A stretch of DNA of 64,000 bases from Crocinitomicaceae bacterium (GTDB taxonomy: Bacteria > Bacteroidota > Bacteroidia > Flavobacteriales_D > Crocinitomicaceae), in NCBI GenBank assembly GCA_022447585.1, contig JAKVAR010000006.1, forward strand, positions 496,001-560,000. Reading direction: 5' to 3'. How positions within the stretch are numbered: position 1 is the first letter of the stretch; every line of letters starts with the position of its first letter. The position numbers were made by a program, and so were the translations under genes. Below are positions 33,127 through 43,625 of this stretch, in pieces. The notes beneath the pieces were generated by a model. The model saw only the letters and a list, made by a program, of their open reading frames with translations, made no database searches and was not told the DNA's origin.

Positions 33127-35965
33127 GATAACAATGAAAATTCATTATAAACTTTTATTGGTTCTAGTTGCCTTAATAGGAACTATTCCTTTTTCCTTTT
33201 CACAACGAGGTGGGGCTAGTAATCCAGTAATTTCAATTCAAGCAGATATTCATCACCTTACAGATGAAATCACTGCTGGTGAAATTGATTACGAAGTAGT
33301 AATTTCAACAGGGTGGACGCGAAGAACACGAATAAACTCGCTTAAGCTTAAAGATAGTAACGGAGATTTAGTCTATACTCATTCTGGATCTGGTCCATTA
33401 GGACTTGCCCAAGGATTAGCCATTGGTTACTATGATTTCACAGGTTCGATTACCGTTCAGAATAGTTCAGGTTATTACATTTCAATGCCTATTAATCAGC
33501 GTATATGGATAGGACGAGAAGCGATGTGGTGTGATTCAAAAGACATGAATGTTGCATTTGATAATACAATATCAAGAGAGTTGTCTACGATTACATATGC
33601 CGGAGGAAGGTCTAATAATATAGTTCAGGAAGGTGATGGTTGGATTCAGTTGAATGGGAAGTATGGAAATGGCTCAAATAGTCGTTCTTACTTAGTTTTA
33701 GGGAATACTCAAGACATTTCTAGTTTTTCACCAAATGCTCAACAGCAATTTATCGAGTTTTATTCGACTTCTTCTGGAGGTGGAATACGCATTAAATATA
33801 AAACTGCAGGAGGATCGTATTTGTATAGTACAATTTCAAACAATCCAAGTGATGCGGTTCGTTTAATTAGACAAGGAACAACTGTTTCGGTTCAAATCAG
33901 AAGCAACAGTTACGCTTCATTTATTTTCCCAACTTCGTATAATGGCGCCTTAAATATTGGTGTGTTTGCCAATGAAGTAGGCGATGGGTTTAAGAATGTA
34001 ATTACGTCAATGCCTGGCGGTTCAGCCTTAGCGTCTTGGGATGGAGATTTGAATACAGGTATCATCAATGTGGATATAAGTAGTTTAGGAATTGCTGGGC
34101 CTTACAATTACTTTATTTCGGATGAGAATGAGAACATTCCTGATTTTCAGTATTTAGGTTCGTTCATAGAAAACTCAATGGGTTTAGAGATTGGGAATCA
34201 CTTTTATGATGGTAGTAACCCTTCAAGTACATTCTCGCAACTTGGATTATCAAATGGGAGTTACGTAATTGTAGCTTATGACAATAGTGGAAATAAGGTT
34301 TTCACAAAAACAATGAATGTTCATCCTGAATTTGAATTTGAGTCCAATCAAAACTTAGTCGTTAATGGCGATATAGTTGCGGCTCCTAATGGAACAGCTT
34401 ACGGAACTTTTGAACTTTACTCTAAGTCTACTAAGAATGCTATTTCTTTTATTCAAATCAAAGCCAACTCTAGAGATTTATATTACGGTGTGAATGCGTC
34501 GAACGTTAATGTAAGTAATGTTTCTCAAATTAAGTATGGGTTTCAAGTACAATCAGGGAAGATTTATTCGATATTAGATGGTGAGAAACTTGGAGCTGGA
34601 TATCCTTTTGGAGAAGACATAGAAATTGGAATTGAGACGGGTAACAATCAAATTGGATTGGTTAAAAGTTATGGTTCTACCGAGTATTTTGCTATTCCAA
34701 GTGAAACAGAATTTCAATTATCACTTGGTTTAAATTATAAGGCTAGAATTTCAAAAGGAGATTCAGACTTTGAATTCAAGACCTATAATGTTAGATCAAA
34801 TATTATTAGATATTTGAACTGTGAAGAGGATGAAACTGCTTCGTTTAGTTTTTCTGTTTCAATGCCCGGTGAGTCTTCAGTAAGCATGAATTATAATGTT
34901 AAAGATGAAGATGGTAACGTTTTATTATCCAATGAACCGGGGTTCACGCAATATAGTTACGTTGTTAATACTAGCACCGTTGGACAGCCTTTAACAGCAG
35001 GAGTTTATACGGTTTATGGTTTTGTGACGGGGGGAGGTTCATTTTCTCAAGATATTTATCTAGGTTATGAAACTTTATGGCATATCAGAGAGGATTATTA
35101 TGTTGAAACTCCCAATACATATTCAGTAGAAGTTCAAAATTCTCCTGAAACTGATTACTCCTTGGCCCGTTCTGAAAATATTTTAAAATTCAATGAAGAG
35201 GGATGGGTTGAATTTACTGCAGTGACTGACGCCAATAACGGGCCAAATATTTTCAGATTTACAACACTAAATATTAATGGTACTCCGAATCAAGGCGGAC
35301 TTTTAAATGAAGATTTTATTTTAGTGACTACAAATTCTACTGGTAATGGAGCGGTTATCACTCCTTACTCTTCTCAATCTGGTTGGCAAACTCCAATTTA
35401 TACTTCAAAGAATGCCAGAGTGCGATTAATGTTTAAAACGAATATATCCGGAAGTGCACCGTATGGAACAATTGAAGTTTATGTTTACAATCAATTAAAA
35501 AGATCATTCAACAGAGGTAATAGTTCAATTATTTCTAGGGTTAATTCGATGAAAAACTCTGATGGATTTAAAGATATTGTAAGCTCTTTTGGGTGTTTAC
35601 CAAAGATCCCAACCTATGCTCATTTGAAATATGAAATGGACGGATACTATCATATAATGAAGGAAGGTATAATAAACTTCATTTTTGATCAAGAGTATGA
35701 TACGTACAATCTAGAATTTAAAATATATAATGAATTAGGTTTTGTAGTTAAGACAAATGGGGATTTTCCGCCACTTAACGCTACAAACGGAGTTAATTAT
35801 TTTTCAATTGATATTTCCGATAATACTCAATGTATTGGTCAAGGTTTTTTCTATTTGGTTGTAACAAATAGCAAAAAGGAAAAGAGTTACTTAAGATTTT
35901 TTAATGATTACACAGGCTGTCAAACTGATGACACAATTAATGAAGGAAACCATGAATCGAATTAA
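33119..35965 (+). CDS. large secreted protein with three repeated beta modules
   Basis: A 948-residue precursor with signal peptide (YKLLLVLVALIGTIPFSFSQ, cut near residue 29); an ATG at 33134 is an alternative start. Three stretches near residues 130-305, 400-525 and 645-830 have the same order of segments: a WIG-E-W / LGYETLW type entry, a beta domain with GDGWIQLNG or EEGWVEFTA, a part with KIKYGFQ or VRLMFKT, and DGFKNVITSM or DGFKDIVSSFG at the end, so the protein is built from repeated carbohydrate-binding- or LamG-like beta modules. The C-terminus (YFSIDISDNTQCIGQGFFYLVVTNSKKE) resembles a gliding/T9SS-like beta domain but lacks a full sorting signal. Function unknown; adhesin-like by look. 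Confidence 0.75.
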   Translation: MNKITMKIHYKLLLVLVALIGTIPFSFSQRGGASNPVISIQADIHHLTDEITAGEIDYEVVISTGWTRRTRINSLKLKDSNGDLVYTHSGSGPLGLAQGLAIGYYDFTGSITVQNSSGYYISMPINQRIWIGREAMWCDSKDMNVAFDNTISRELSTITYAGGRSNNIVQEGDGWIQLNGKYGNGSNSRSYLVLGNTQDISSFSPNAQQQFIEFYSTSSGGGIRIKYKTAGGSYLYSTISNNPSDAVRLIRQGTTVSVQIRSNSYASFIFPTSYNGALNIGVFANEVGDGFKNVITSMPGGSALASWDGDLNTGIINVDISSLGIAGPYNYFISDENENIPDFQYLGSFIENSMGLEIGNHFYDGSNPSSTFSQLGLSNGSYVIVAYDNSGNKVFTKTMNVHPEFEFESNQNLVVNGDIVAAPNGTAYGTFELYSKSTKNAISFIQIKANSRDLYYGVNASNVNVSNVSQIKYGFQVQSGKIYSILDGEKLGAGYPFGEDIEIGIETGNNQIGLVKSYGSTEYFAIPSETEFQLSLGLNYKARISKGDSDFEFKTYNVRSNIIRYLNCEEDETASFSFSVSMPGESSVSMNYNVKDEDGNVLLSNEPGFTQYSYVVNTSTVGQPLTAGVYTVYGFVTGGGSFSQDIYLGYETLWHIREDYYVETPNTYSVEVQNSPETDYSLARSENILKFNEEGWVEFTAVTDANNGPNIFRFTTLNINGTPNQGGLLNEDFILVTTNSTGNGAVITPYSSQSGWQTPIYTSKNARVRLMFKTNISGSAPYGTIEVYVYNQLKRSFNRGNSSIISRVNSMKNSDGFKDIVSSFGCLPKIPTYAHLKYEMDGYYHIMKEGIINFIFDQEYDTYNLEFKIYNELGFVVKTNGDFPPLNATNGVNYFSIDISDNTQCIGQGFFYLVVTNSKKEKSYLRFFNDYTGCQTDDTINEGNHESN

Positions 35966-36461
35966 AGATATAATATTATTCACAGGAGTAATAGTTGCCA
36001 TTATTTTGGCAGTAATGGCTAATAGCCAAAATAACGATATTGCATTTTTCGACTATAATAGAGTATATAACGAATGTAACTTGAAAATTGAATTAGAAAA
36101 CGATTTAAAGACAGTAAGTAGCTCAAGACAAAGTGAGTTAGACAGTTTACAAATGGAATTGTCTTTCTTTTCAGATAAAATATCTAAAAGAACATCATCC
36201 GAAGAGGAAACTATGAAGTTCGAAGAATTAAGAAATAGATATTTGGGTTTAAAGCAACGATACGAAGAAGAAAACTTGAGGCTTAAAGAAAATTATTTTA
36301 CTCAAATCAGGCAATCAATCAATGAACAATCGAAAGATTTTGCTAAGGAAATTGATGTAGATTATTTTTTTGCAGCAGTAGGTGATGGATCTTTGATGTA
36401 TGCCGATGACGTTGAGGATATGACGGCAGAACTGATACTATTTGTTAATTCAAACAATTAG
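35952..36461 (+). CDS. OmpH/Skp-like periplasmic chaperone
   Basis: From ATG 35952 (14-bp overlap with the previous gene) a 169-residue protein with an N-terminal hydrophobic helix (IILFTGVIVAIILAVMANSQ) and the Skp/OmpH layout: a strand IAFFDYNRVYNECNLKIELE, then two long charged helices forming the coiled-coil tentacle (about 55-130), then the closing segment DVDYFFAAVGDGSLMYADD. Skp-like proteins hold unfolded exported proteins in the periplasm. A copy inside this operon, apart from the usual bamA neighbourhood, suggests a chaperone dedicated to the giant secreted proteins encoded next to it. Confidence 0.82.
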   Translation: MNRIKDIILFTGVIVAIILAVMANSQNNDIAFFDYNRVYNECNLKIELENDLKTVSSSRQSELDSLQMELSFFSDKISKRTSSEEETMKFEELRNRYLGLKQRYEEENLRLKENYFTQIRQSINEQSKDFAKEIDVDYFFAAVGDGSLMYADDVEDMTAELILFVNSNN

Positions 36462-36466
36462 AAATA

Positions 36467-37003
36467 ATGAAATTATTTTTGTTGCTTGTATCTATTATTT
36501 TGATGATTTCATGCCAATCAAATAAACATGAATTCAAATCATTATCAAGCTTAAATGAGTTTTTGAATGATATTGATAATGGTTTTATTCAAAAGGATCA
36601 GTCTAATCAATTTCAATTTGAAGCAAGATTAATACCTCCTATGGAGGGAGATTCAGCGTCTCAAGTTTCAGTTCAATTAAGAATAAGTGATACAGAAAAT
36701 ACTCCCGTATTGGACTATGGAAATATAACAAATGAACAAAGAGGATATCGAGAAAATTATTTTTCATTTGAAATTAAGAATGATGTTTTTCTAGAATTCG
36801 ATGGTAAGAAAGTATATGCTGACTTTAATCATTTTGAGAAAAATTATGGGTTAAAAAACTCAATAGACATTCTCTTTAACTTCACAGATATAAAGCCCGA
36901 ATCAGATGTTTTCTTCGTCTACAGAGATCAAGTTTTTGATCAAGGGCTAATCAAAATAAAATTTAATAAACAACTATTTAAAAATTGTTATGTCAAAAGT
37001 TAA
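36467..37003 (+). CDS. lipoprotein of unknown function
   Basis: A 178-residue precursor with a lipoprotein signal (LFLLLVSIILMISC, Cys at about 16). The mature part is a single, mostly beta domain (FQFEARLIPPMEG, QVSVQLRISD, DVFLEFDGKKVYADF). Not recognised. It starts 5 bp behind the Skp-like gene and overlaps the giant 2211-residue gene by 14 bp, so it is an operon partner, perhaps an outer-membrane anchor for the shell protein. Confidence 0.7.
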   Translation: MKLFLLLVSIILMISCQSNKHEFKSLSSLNEFLNDIDNGFIQKDQSNQFQFEARLIPPMEGDSASQVSVQLRISDTENTPVLDYGNITNEQRGYRENYFSFEIKNDVFLEFDGKKVYADFNHFEKNYGLKNSIDILFNFTDIKPESDVFFVYRDQVFDQGLIKIKFNKQLFKNCYVKS

Positions 37004-40000
37004 TCAAGGTTACATAATAAGAATAAGACAAAGTAGATCCTTTAAAGGTATTGTTGTGTGCATGTTACTAAATTTCATTTTTGAGATAGTTCAGCCCACT
37101 AGCGCATTAGCTTTAACTGAAGGGCCTTCCCAACCAGAGGTGCAATCTTTCGAACCAGTAAATACTACCCAAATGGTAGACTTATTTACCGGTGATTTTA
37201 ACTACAATATACCGTTGTTTAATCTTCCTGGTCCAAATGGTGGTTACCCTGTAAATTTAGCTTATCATGCAGGGTTAACTCCTGATGATGAAGCTTCTTG
37301 GGTTGGTTTAGGGTGGAATATAAACGTGGGGAGCCTTAATAGGCAATTGCGCGGTATTCCAGACGAATTTAAAAGTGAATTGGACGATGATAAGAATGAT
37401 TTAGCCGATGAGAATTACGATTATATTGAAGTTAAGTCTGATATAAAACAAAACTGGACTCTGGGAGTTTCTGGTGCTCTTAATTTAGAAATCGCAGGTG
37501 CGGATTTATTTAAGGGTAATATTAATGGATCGGTATACTACAACAACTATCGAGGAGTTGGTTCTTCTTTCGGTTTCGGTGTTGGATTCGGAAAAGAAGG
37601 GGGAATTACAGGTGGATTAGGACTGTCCTTAGATAGTGAAAATGGGATGGGAGTGAATGCTTCTCTGGGAATGTCTCATAAGATGGACAATGCTCGTGCG
37701 GATCATTCTTTATCGGTGAATTTTAATGGAGAATTAAGCTTAGATTATTCATTGAATGTTAAGGAATACTACAAAGTACCAGTGCCCGGAACAAATTTAA
37801 AGGTCAATTTGGAAAGAAGCTCAGGGAGTTACGGTTCGGGTATGTCATTTGCCAGAAATAACTTTAATCCAGCATCTCAACATCGTTATAATAATTACTC
37901 TTTGACTTTAGGCGTAAAGGGTGGGCCAGAAGCTAGTTCATTTTTTGTAAATGGTTATGCAGGTGTTTTCTTTAACACACAGGATATGAGTGATGAAGAT
38001 AAGAAAGGAAGGAAACGACCTGTAGTTGGATATGCTAAAGCCGGAAGTAGCGGGACTAATTCAGAATATTTCACAAGAGACTTCACATGTTATAATGAAG
38101 GTCAGCTAACAAAAGCAAGTATGTTTTTGCCTTATAGTGTTTATAATTATGATGCTTACCAATCTTCGGGCCAAGGCTTGTCTGGATGGTTTAGACCTCG
38201 CCGAGCAGATATTGGAAGAACTTTTGATCCAAAGAATACCAATAATACCTTCGGAGTAAATGTTGCTGTTGAATTAGGAGCAGGTGGAACAGCTAAGTTT
38301 GGCGTTGATGGAGGGGTAAATTTTGGGTATGAAAGTCAAGGAAGTTGGGATGAAAGTTTTGATTCTGATAATGATTTAAATTTTGATTTTGAATCGCCAG
38401 GAGTAAGTGGAAGATCAGAGAACTTGTATTATCAGGCAAACGGTGAAATGACGGTGTTTGACAAGTCCGAGATGGATTACATTGATGGTTTCAATAGACC
38501 TGATATTAAACTAGACGGAAGAAATATCACTAATACAACGAATGATAAGCTACAATCTCGAAGATCTAGTGAGCGAGTATCCAGAAATACATTAATTCAT
38601 AATCTAAAAAATAAGGAAGTTGAAAAACTAGGTGAATTTGACATTAAGTATTTTACAACGAATAAGGAGAACGAAAGTCTCTCGCCTAGTGTTGAATTAG
38701 ATAGAGAAACAAGAAATGGTGTAAACATTTCGAATCACCCAGCTGGATACAAAATTTTAAATGATCAGGGTAGTTACTATGTCTATGGTTTACCAGCTTA
38801 CAATCAAACTGAAATAGATAATGTATTTTCTGTTGAAGCTCCATCAAATCCATCTCAAACTAATTTAGTTGATTACGAGCTTACAAATGATGGGAATGTT
38901 GATTATAAGGTTAATGGGACGCATAAGTACATTAATAAAACAACAAAATCTCCTTACGCTCATTCATACTTATTAACCTCTGTTCAGGGAGCAGATTATG
39001 TTGATGTTACCAATAATGGTCCTACAGATGATGACCTTGGCTATTGGGTTAAATTTAATTATTTACAAAAAGACGATAGTTATAAATGGAGGTCACCATA
39101 CGCTGGAGCGCAGTATAATATGGGAGCAGCGTATACGAAAGAAGATGATAAAGCTTCGTATAAATATGGAGAGAAGGAACTTTGGTACATGGCACAAATT
39201 GAAACTAAATCGCACATAGCTGTTTTTGTATTGTCTGACCGAACTGACATGAAAGAAGCGGAAAGTGAACATGCTGATATTGATGCGGTAGGGAGCGCTT
39301 CAGGATTGAAAATTGATAAAATAAAGGTATATGATAAAAATACATTTATGGCGGATCCACAAAACGCAATTCCACTACAAGTTGTTCATTTAGAATATGA
39401 TTATGAGCTTTGCCAAAATTCTCCGAATAGTTCAAGTGCGAATGGTGCAAAATTAACTCTTAAGAAAGTTTGGTTTACGAGTAATGGTTCAAACAGAGGT
39501 GCACTTAGTAAATATGAATTTGATTACGGAAATCAATCTCCACAATATACACCTGATTCATACGATTCCTGGGGTAACTATAAACCTTTGGGATCATACC
39601 GAGAACATCATGTAAGATTTCCGTACACAAATCAATTTAATCAGAATTGGGATAATGGAGCTTGGGAGCCAAATTATGGCACTGATGAGGTTAATTCGAC
39701 AACTAAAGAACTTACGAAGTCAAAACAAGCCGAGCTTGCATCAGCATGGTGTCTTAAAACAATTAAACTTCCCTCTGGAGGTGAAATCAATATAGATTAT
39801 GAATCTGATGATTATGGCTATGTCCAACACAAGACTGCAAATCAAATGTTTAAAATAGAAGATTTAGGAGACCACACTAGTCCTAATGAAATTTATTCAG
39901 AACAAAGCGAATCCTATATAGACCCGACTACAAGAAGAATCTATTTTAAATTGGAAGAACCAATTTCTGCTACAACTAATTCTACCGAACAATCAAAATT

Positions 40001-43000
40001 AATTTATGACTCTTATGTGAAACCAATGATTCAAGATGAAGAGGGTAAACGCAATTTGTATTTTAAGACTAAAATGAGGTTGAATAATAACTTAGGAGGA
40101 AATCCAGTTTGGGATTATGTTTCGGGGTATTTACCTCTGGAAAATTATTCAGAAGCACATTATGGTGTAAGAACTGAAGTAAATGGAGTATACACTGAAG
40201 GGTTTGTAACTGTTCAAATGACAAAGAAGAAGAACGGTTCAAATTATGAAAAGTATCATCCAATGGCACTAGCTGGTTGGACTTTTTTGCAAACCAATGC
40301 GCAAGAACTACTAAATGACCCTGCAAATTTAGGTCAAACTACTGGAATGGGGAATGCCTATGATTTAGTTAATGTCCTTCCAAGCTTAATGGGAGTTGTT
40401 CCGACGACTGCTGCTAACTTTGGAATGATTAGATCCTATTGTAAGGCTCAAAGATACGCTCGATATATTGAACTTGAACATTCTGTTGTTCGATTAGCAA
40501 GCCCGGATAAAATTAAATATGGTGGTGGACATAGAGTAAAGCAAATATCTATGAAAGATAATTGGGTAGCAGACTCTGAAAACCCACGTATTTATGGAAT
40601 GGTTTACGACTATTCGAAGCAAGAAGGGGGCAGAAGAATTTCAAGTGGTGTTGCTCAGTATGAACCACAAGCTGGTGGAGACGAAAATGCTTTGAAATAT
40701 CCTATTCATTACCATGATAAACAAACTGTCTTATCTGAAAACAACCTGTTTGCCGAAGGCCCAATGAATGAAGCAATGTTTCCTGGTGCCTCAGTTGGGT
40801 ATAGTCAAGTTACCGTTAGGAGCCTTAATACAGATACTCAAGTAAAAGAACACATAATAAGTAGCGGTCAGGGTCGTACAGGGGGACAAACAGTACATGA
40901 ATTTTATACGGCTAAAGATTTTCCAACTATTGTAGAAACACCTAGTCTTCTAGCTGAGGAAAATAACACTAAAGATTTATTTAATCTTAATATACCTATT
41001 CCATTGATTGGATCTATTAGGCATAATATCTATCATGGAACGCAATCCTTTCAAATTGAGTTGAATGATATGCATGGTAAACCTAAGTCAGTTAAATCAT
41101 ATGAATCAATAGGATATGAAATAAACAATAATGCACTTACGGAAAGTACGTTTGAATATCAATCCGAACCTATAGTCTATCAAGGCGAGAATGTATATAA
41201 ACTTACTAACGAAGTCAAAGTAATTAACAATGATGGAACTGATTTAATTAGTCCTATTAAGAAGGTAATGGGTGTTCAATATGATTTGTTCACAGATCAA
41301 AAAGAATCGAAATCATTTAATATGTCTGCAGGTTTGGAAATAAATACAGATGTGGCTGTTCCACCTCCAGTTGTATTGCCTTCTTTTTGGATAAATTACA
41401 GCCACAGCGAATCGATTTTAAGAACTTATACCACTAATAAGGTAATTAACCGTTCAGGAATCCTGGTTAAGACAAAATCACGTGATTTACAGACCGTAAA
41501 TGAGTCTGAGGTAATTGCTTATGATGAAAAATCCGGAAGTCCTACCTTGACAATGATAAAAAATGAGTTTGGTGATGAATTCTACAGTTATAATATTCCG
41601 GCATATTACAATTATGATGGTATGGGTCATGCTTATCAGAATATTAATTATGAGTTTGATGCTCAAATTACACATCCGGATCATGCTCATGACCTTAAAT
41701 TAGTCGAATTTGAAACAAATACTGAGCAACGAGAAATGTTAACTAGAGGTGATGAAGTTATTGTTACCGTGGCATCAGATCAAAGCTTGAAATATCGAAA
41801 AGGATATTTTATTGGCTGGACAGAGGGCGGAATGAATTGTGGAGCCGTTGACAATATTATCACTGGACTTATTGATTTCCCTGGAGAGATTTTAACAGAA
41901 GGAGGATCAGCGACTGTGACAATGAAAGTAATAAGATCTGGCAGACGCAATCATTATAACGCGATTTCAGCAAATTATTTGACTAAGGGGCAAATAGACA
42001 ATCCTGTTAATGAAGTATATGCATCTGATTACTATGGAAGTATTGTATCTAAGGAGATACAAGGCAATGTTTTATCCGCAACGGCTAGTTTATTTAAAGG
42101 TGATTGGGCTTCTAATCAACAAACGGATCCTAATGAATTGTCTTTAGGAAATTATGGAGGGCAGCCTTCGAATACTCCCAATGGTGATTTAGCTCAAGGA
42201 ATGAATAGGGTTACAAATCCTTTTTTAACTGGGAATAGCGGTATTTGGAGACCTTACAAGGATTATACCTATGTTGGCGAAAGAAGAGGAAATGCAAGTT
42301 TAAATGCTAACAATGGCGAGCAATCAAATGAACCAGAGTTGTTTAAGGACGGTGTGTTCGAAAGTGGTGTTCCAATGTTTAGCTGGGAAATTGGTAATAT
42401 GGAAGATTATGTGAGTAATTGGGAATGGTTAAATGAAGTAACGAGATTTTCTGAAAATTCTTATGAACTTGAGAACAAAAACCGCTTAAATATAAAGTCA
42501 TCAGCTCTTTATGGATATGATAATTCATTAACGATCGGAGTTGGTGGAAATGCTGGTTATTTTGAATTAGGTGTTGAGGATTTTGAGACAAGTGAATCAG
42601 ATATCAATTGGACTAATGGGTTTAGGACGTCACAGACTAATTTGAACTTTAATTCAATATCAAATGGACAGGAGGTTGTAATATCAAATACGGTTAACGT
42701 AAATGGTAATAGTAACTCCACGTGTAGTATGTTCATAAATTTGTCAATAATTAACCCGTCGGATTTAGTAAAGAATTTCGTTGAAAATGCGTTGCATTCA
42801 GATCCTTTTACCGATGAAGCTAGGAGCACCTTCGGAATTACATTGAGAGATGGAAATGGAAAGGACTACTATTTTAATGGTTCATTACAATCGTATCACA
42901 TTAATGGTATTCCAAATGGAGAAGTTTTATGGCTTACAGTTGCGCCATTTTATCATTGTTCACTTGAATCAAATGATATACTCGTCCCTACAGGTTCTAA

Positions 43001-43625
43001 ACTTTTTGGTACCATTACCATGTATGAGAGAAGAACATTAAATCAAAATAATATTGCAAACATAGTTCAAAGTGTTACAACTAAATCTCACACAGGTAAA
43101 CGAAGTCTAAAAATAGATTCAAAAGTGGCATTCGATCAACCTATGTTGAGGACTTTAAAGGATAAAAAATACATAGCTTCTTATTGGGTCTCTAGGGATA
43201 ATACAAATGTGGTTTCATATAAACCAGTATCGGGAGATTTAATTATTCCAGGAATTACTGAAAATGGTGTGTTCACAGCTCTTTCTTCAAGTGACTATAA
43301 AGTTGATTATGGTAAAATTGTTGAAGGATGGCAGAAAATTGATGTTGAGTACTCAATACATCAATTAGGCAAAGTCATTGCGTTCAAGTTCTTGCCTGGG
43401 AATAATTCAATTTATATTGATGACTTCAGGGTTTCACCTAAAACTGGAGGTATTAGTACTTATGTCTATGATCCAGAGAAAAAGTGGTTAAGGGCAACGC
43501 TTAATGTTGATAATTACGCGACTTTATTCTTCTATGATGAGGAAGGAAACTTGACTTTAAAAAAGCAAGAAACTGAAGAAGGAATATTTACAATTACTGA
43601 ATCAAGAGGACATGTTGCTGAATAG
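36990..43625 (+). CDS. SpvB/TcB-like giant shell protein, partner of the RHS protein
   Basis: A 2211-residue protein with an extended signal peptide (GIVVCMLLNFIFEIVQPTSA, cut near residue 41-43). Behind it comes the Bacteroidota-type start of such proteins: GPSQPEVQSFEPVNTTQMVD, LFTGDFNYNIPL, then the AYHAGLTPDDEASWVGLGWN block near residue 100. Glycine-rich repeats (~155-270) and long beta-rich regions follow; near the C-terminus there are carbohydrate-binding-like domains (~1850-2100) and YD-like repeats (TLNVDNYATLFFYDEEGNLT). It is the expected first half of a two-protein RHS cage, comparable with TcB of toxin complexes; the second half is the 2522-residue protein after the small gene behind it. 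Extracellular or surface location is inferred. Confidence 0.8.
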   Translation: MSKVNQGYIIRIRQSRSFKGIVVCMLLNFIFEIVQPTSALALTEGPSQPEVQSFEPVNTTQMVDLFTGDFNYNIPLFNLPGPNGGYPVNLAYHAGLTPDDEASWVGLGWNINVGSLNRQLRGIPDEFKSELDDDKNDLADENYDYIEVKSDIKQNWTLGVSGALNLEIAGADLFKGNINGSVYYNNYRGVGSSFGFGVGFGKEGGITGGLGLSLDSENGMGVNASLGMSHKMDNARADHSLSVNFNGELSLDYSLNVKEYYKVPVPGTNLKVNLERSSGSYGSGMSFARNNFNPASQHRYNNYSLTLGVKGGPEASSFFVNGYAGVFFNTQDMSDEDKKGRKRPVVGYAKAGSSGTNSEYFTRDFTCYNEGQLTKASMFLPYSVYNYDAYQSSGQGLSGWFRPRRADIGRTFDPKNTNNTFGVNVAVELGAGGTAKFGVDGGVNFGYESQGSWDESFDSDNDLNFDFESPGVSGRSENLYYQANGEMTVFDKSEMDYIDGFNRPDIKLDGRNITNTTNDKLQSRRSSERVSRNTLIHNLKNKEVEKLGEFDIKYFTTNKENESLSPSVELDRETRNGVNISNHPAGYKILNDQGSYYVYGLPAYNQTEIDNVFSVEAPSNPSQTNLVDYELTNDGNVDYKVNGTHKYINKTTKSPYAHSYLLTSVQGADYVDVTNNGPTDDDLGYWVKFNYLQKDDSYKWRSPYAGAQYNMGAAYTKEDDKASYKYGEKELWYMAQIETKSHIAVFVLSDRTDMKEAESEHADIDAVGSASGLKIDKIKVYDKNTFMADPQNAIPLQVVHLEYDYELCQNSPNSSSANGAKLTLKKVWFTSNGSNRGALSKYEFDYGNQSPQYTPDSYDSWGNYKPLGSYREHHVRFPYTNQFNQNWDNGAWEPNYGTDEVNSTTKELTKSKQAELASAWCLKTIKLPSGGEINIDYESDDYGYVQHKTANQMFKIEDLGDHTSPNEIYSEQSESYIDPTTRRIYFKLEEPISATTNSTEQSKLIYDSYVKPMIQDEEGKRNLYFKTKMRLNNNLGGNPVWDYVSGYLPLENYSEAHYGVRTEVNGVYTEGFVTVQMTKKKNGSNYEKYHPMALAGWTFLQTNAQELLNDPANLGQTTGMGNAYDLVNVLPSLMGVVPTTAANFGMIRSYCKAQRYARYIELEHSVVRLASPDKIKYGGGHRVKQISMKDNWVADSENPRIYGMVYDYSKQEGGRRISSGVAQYEPQAGGDENALKYPIHYHDKQTVLSENNLFAEGPMNEAMFPGASVGYSQVTVRSLNTDTQVKEHIISSGQGRTGGQTVHEFYTAKDFPTIVETPSLLAEENNTKDLFNLNIPIPLIGSIRHNIYHGTQSFQIELNDMHGKPKSVKSYESIGYEINNNALTESTFEYQSEPIVYQGENVYKLTNEVKVINNDGTDLISPIKKVMGVQYDLFTDQKESKSFNMSAGLEINTDVAVPPPVVLPSFWINYSHSESILRTYTTNKVINRSGILVKTKSRDLQTVNESEVIAYDEKSGSPTLTMIKNEFGDEFYSYNIPAYYNYDGMGHAYQNINYEFDAQITHPDHAHDLKLVEFETNTEQREMLTRGDEVIVTVASDQSLKYRKGYFIGWTEGGMNCGAVDNIITGLIDFPGEILTEGGSATVTMKVIRSGRRNHYNAISANYLTKGQIDNPVNEVYASDYYGSIVSKEIQGNVLSATASLFKGDWASNQQTDPNELSLGNYGGQPSNTPNGDLAQGMNRVTNPFLTGNSGIWRPYKDYTYVGERRGNASLNANNGEQSNEPELFKDGVFESGVPMFSWEIGNMEDYVSNWEWLNEVTRFSENSYELENKNRLNIKSSALYGYDNSLTIGVGGNAGYFELGVEDFETSESDINWTNGFRTSQTNLNFNSISNGQEVVISNTVNVNGNSNSTCSMFINLSIINPSDLVKNFVENALHSDPFTDEARSTFGITLRDGNGKDYYFNGSLQSYHINGIPNGEVLWLTVAPFYHCSLESNDILVPTGSKLFGTITMYERRTLNQNNIANIVQSVTTKSHTGKRSLKIDSKVAFDQPMLRTLKDKKYIASYWVSRDNTNVVSYKPVSGDLIIPGITENGVFTALSSSDYKVDYGKIVEGWQKIDVEYSIHQLGKVIAFKFLPGNNSIYIDDFRVSPKTGGISTYVYDPEKKWLRATLNVDNYATLFFYDEEGNLTLKKQETEEGIFTITESRGHVAE

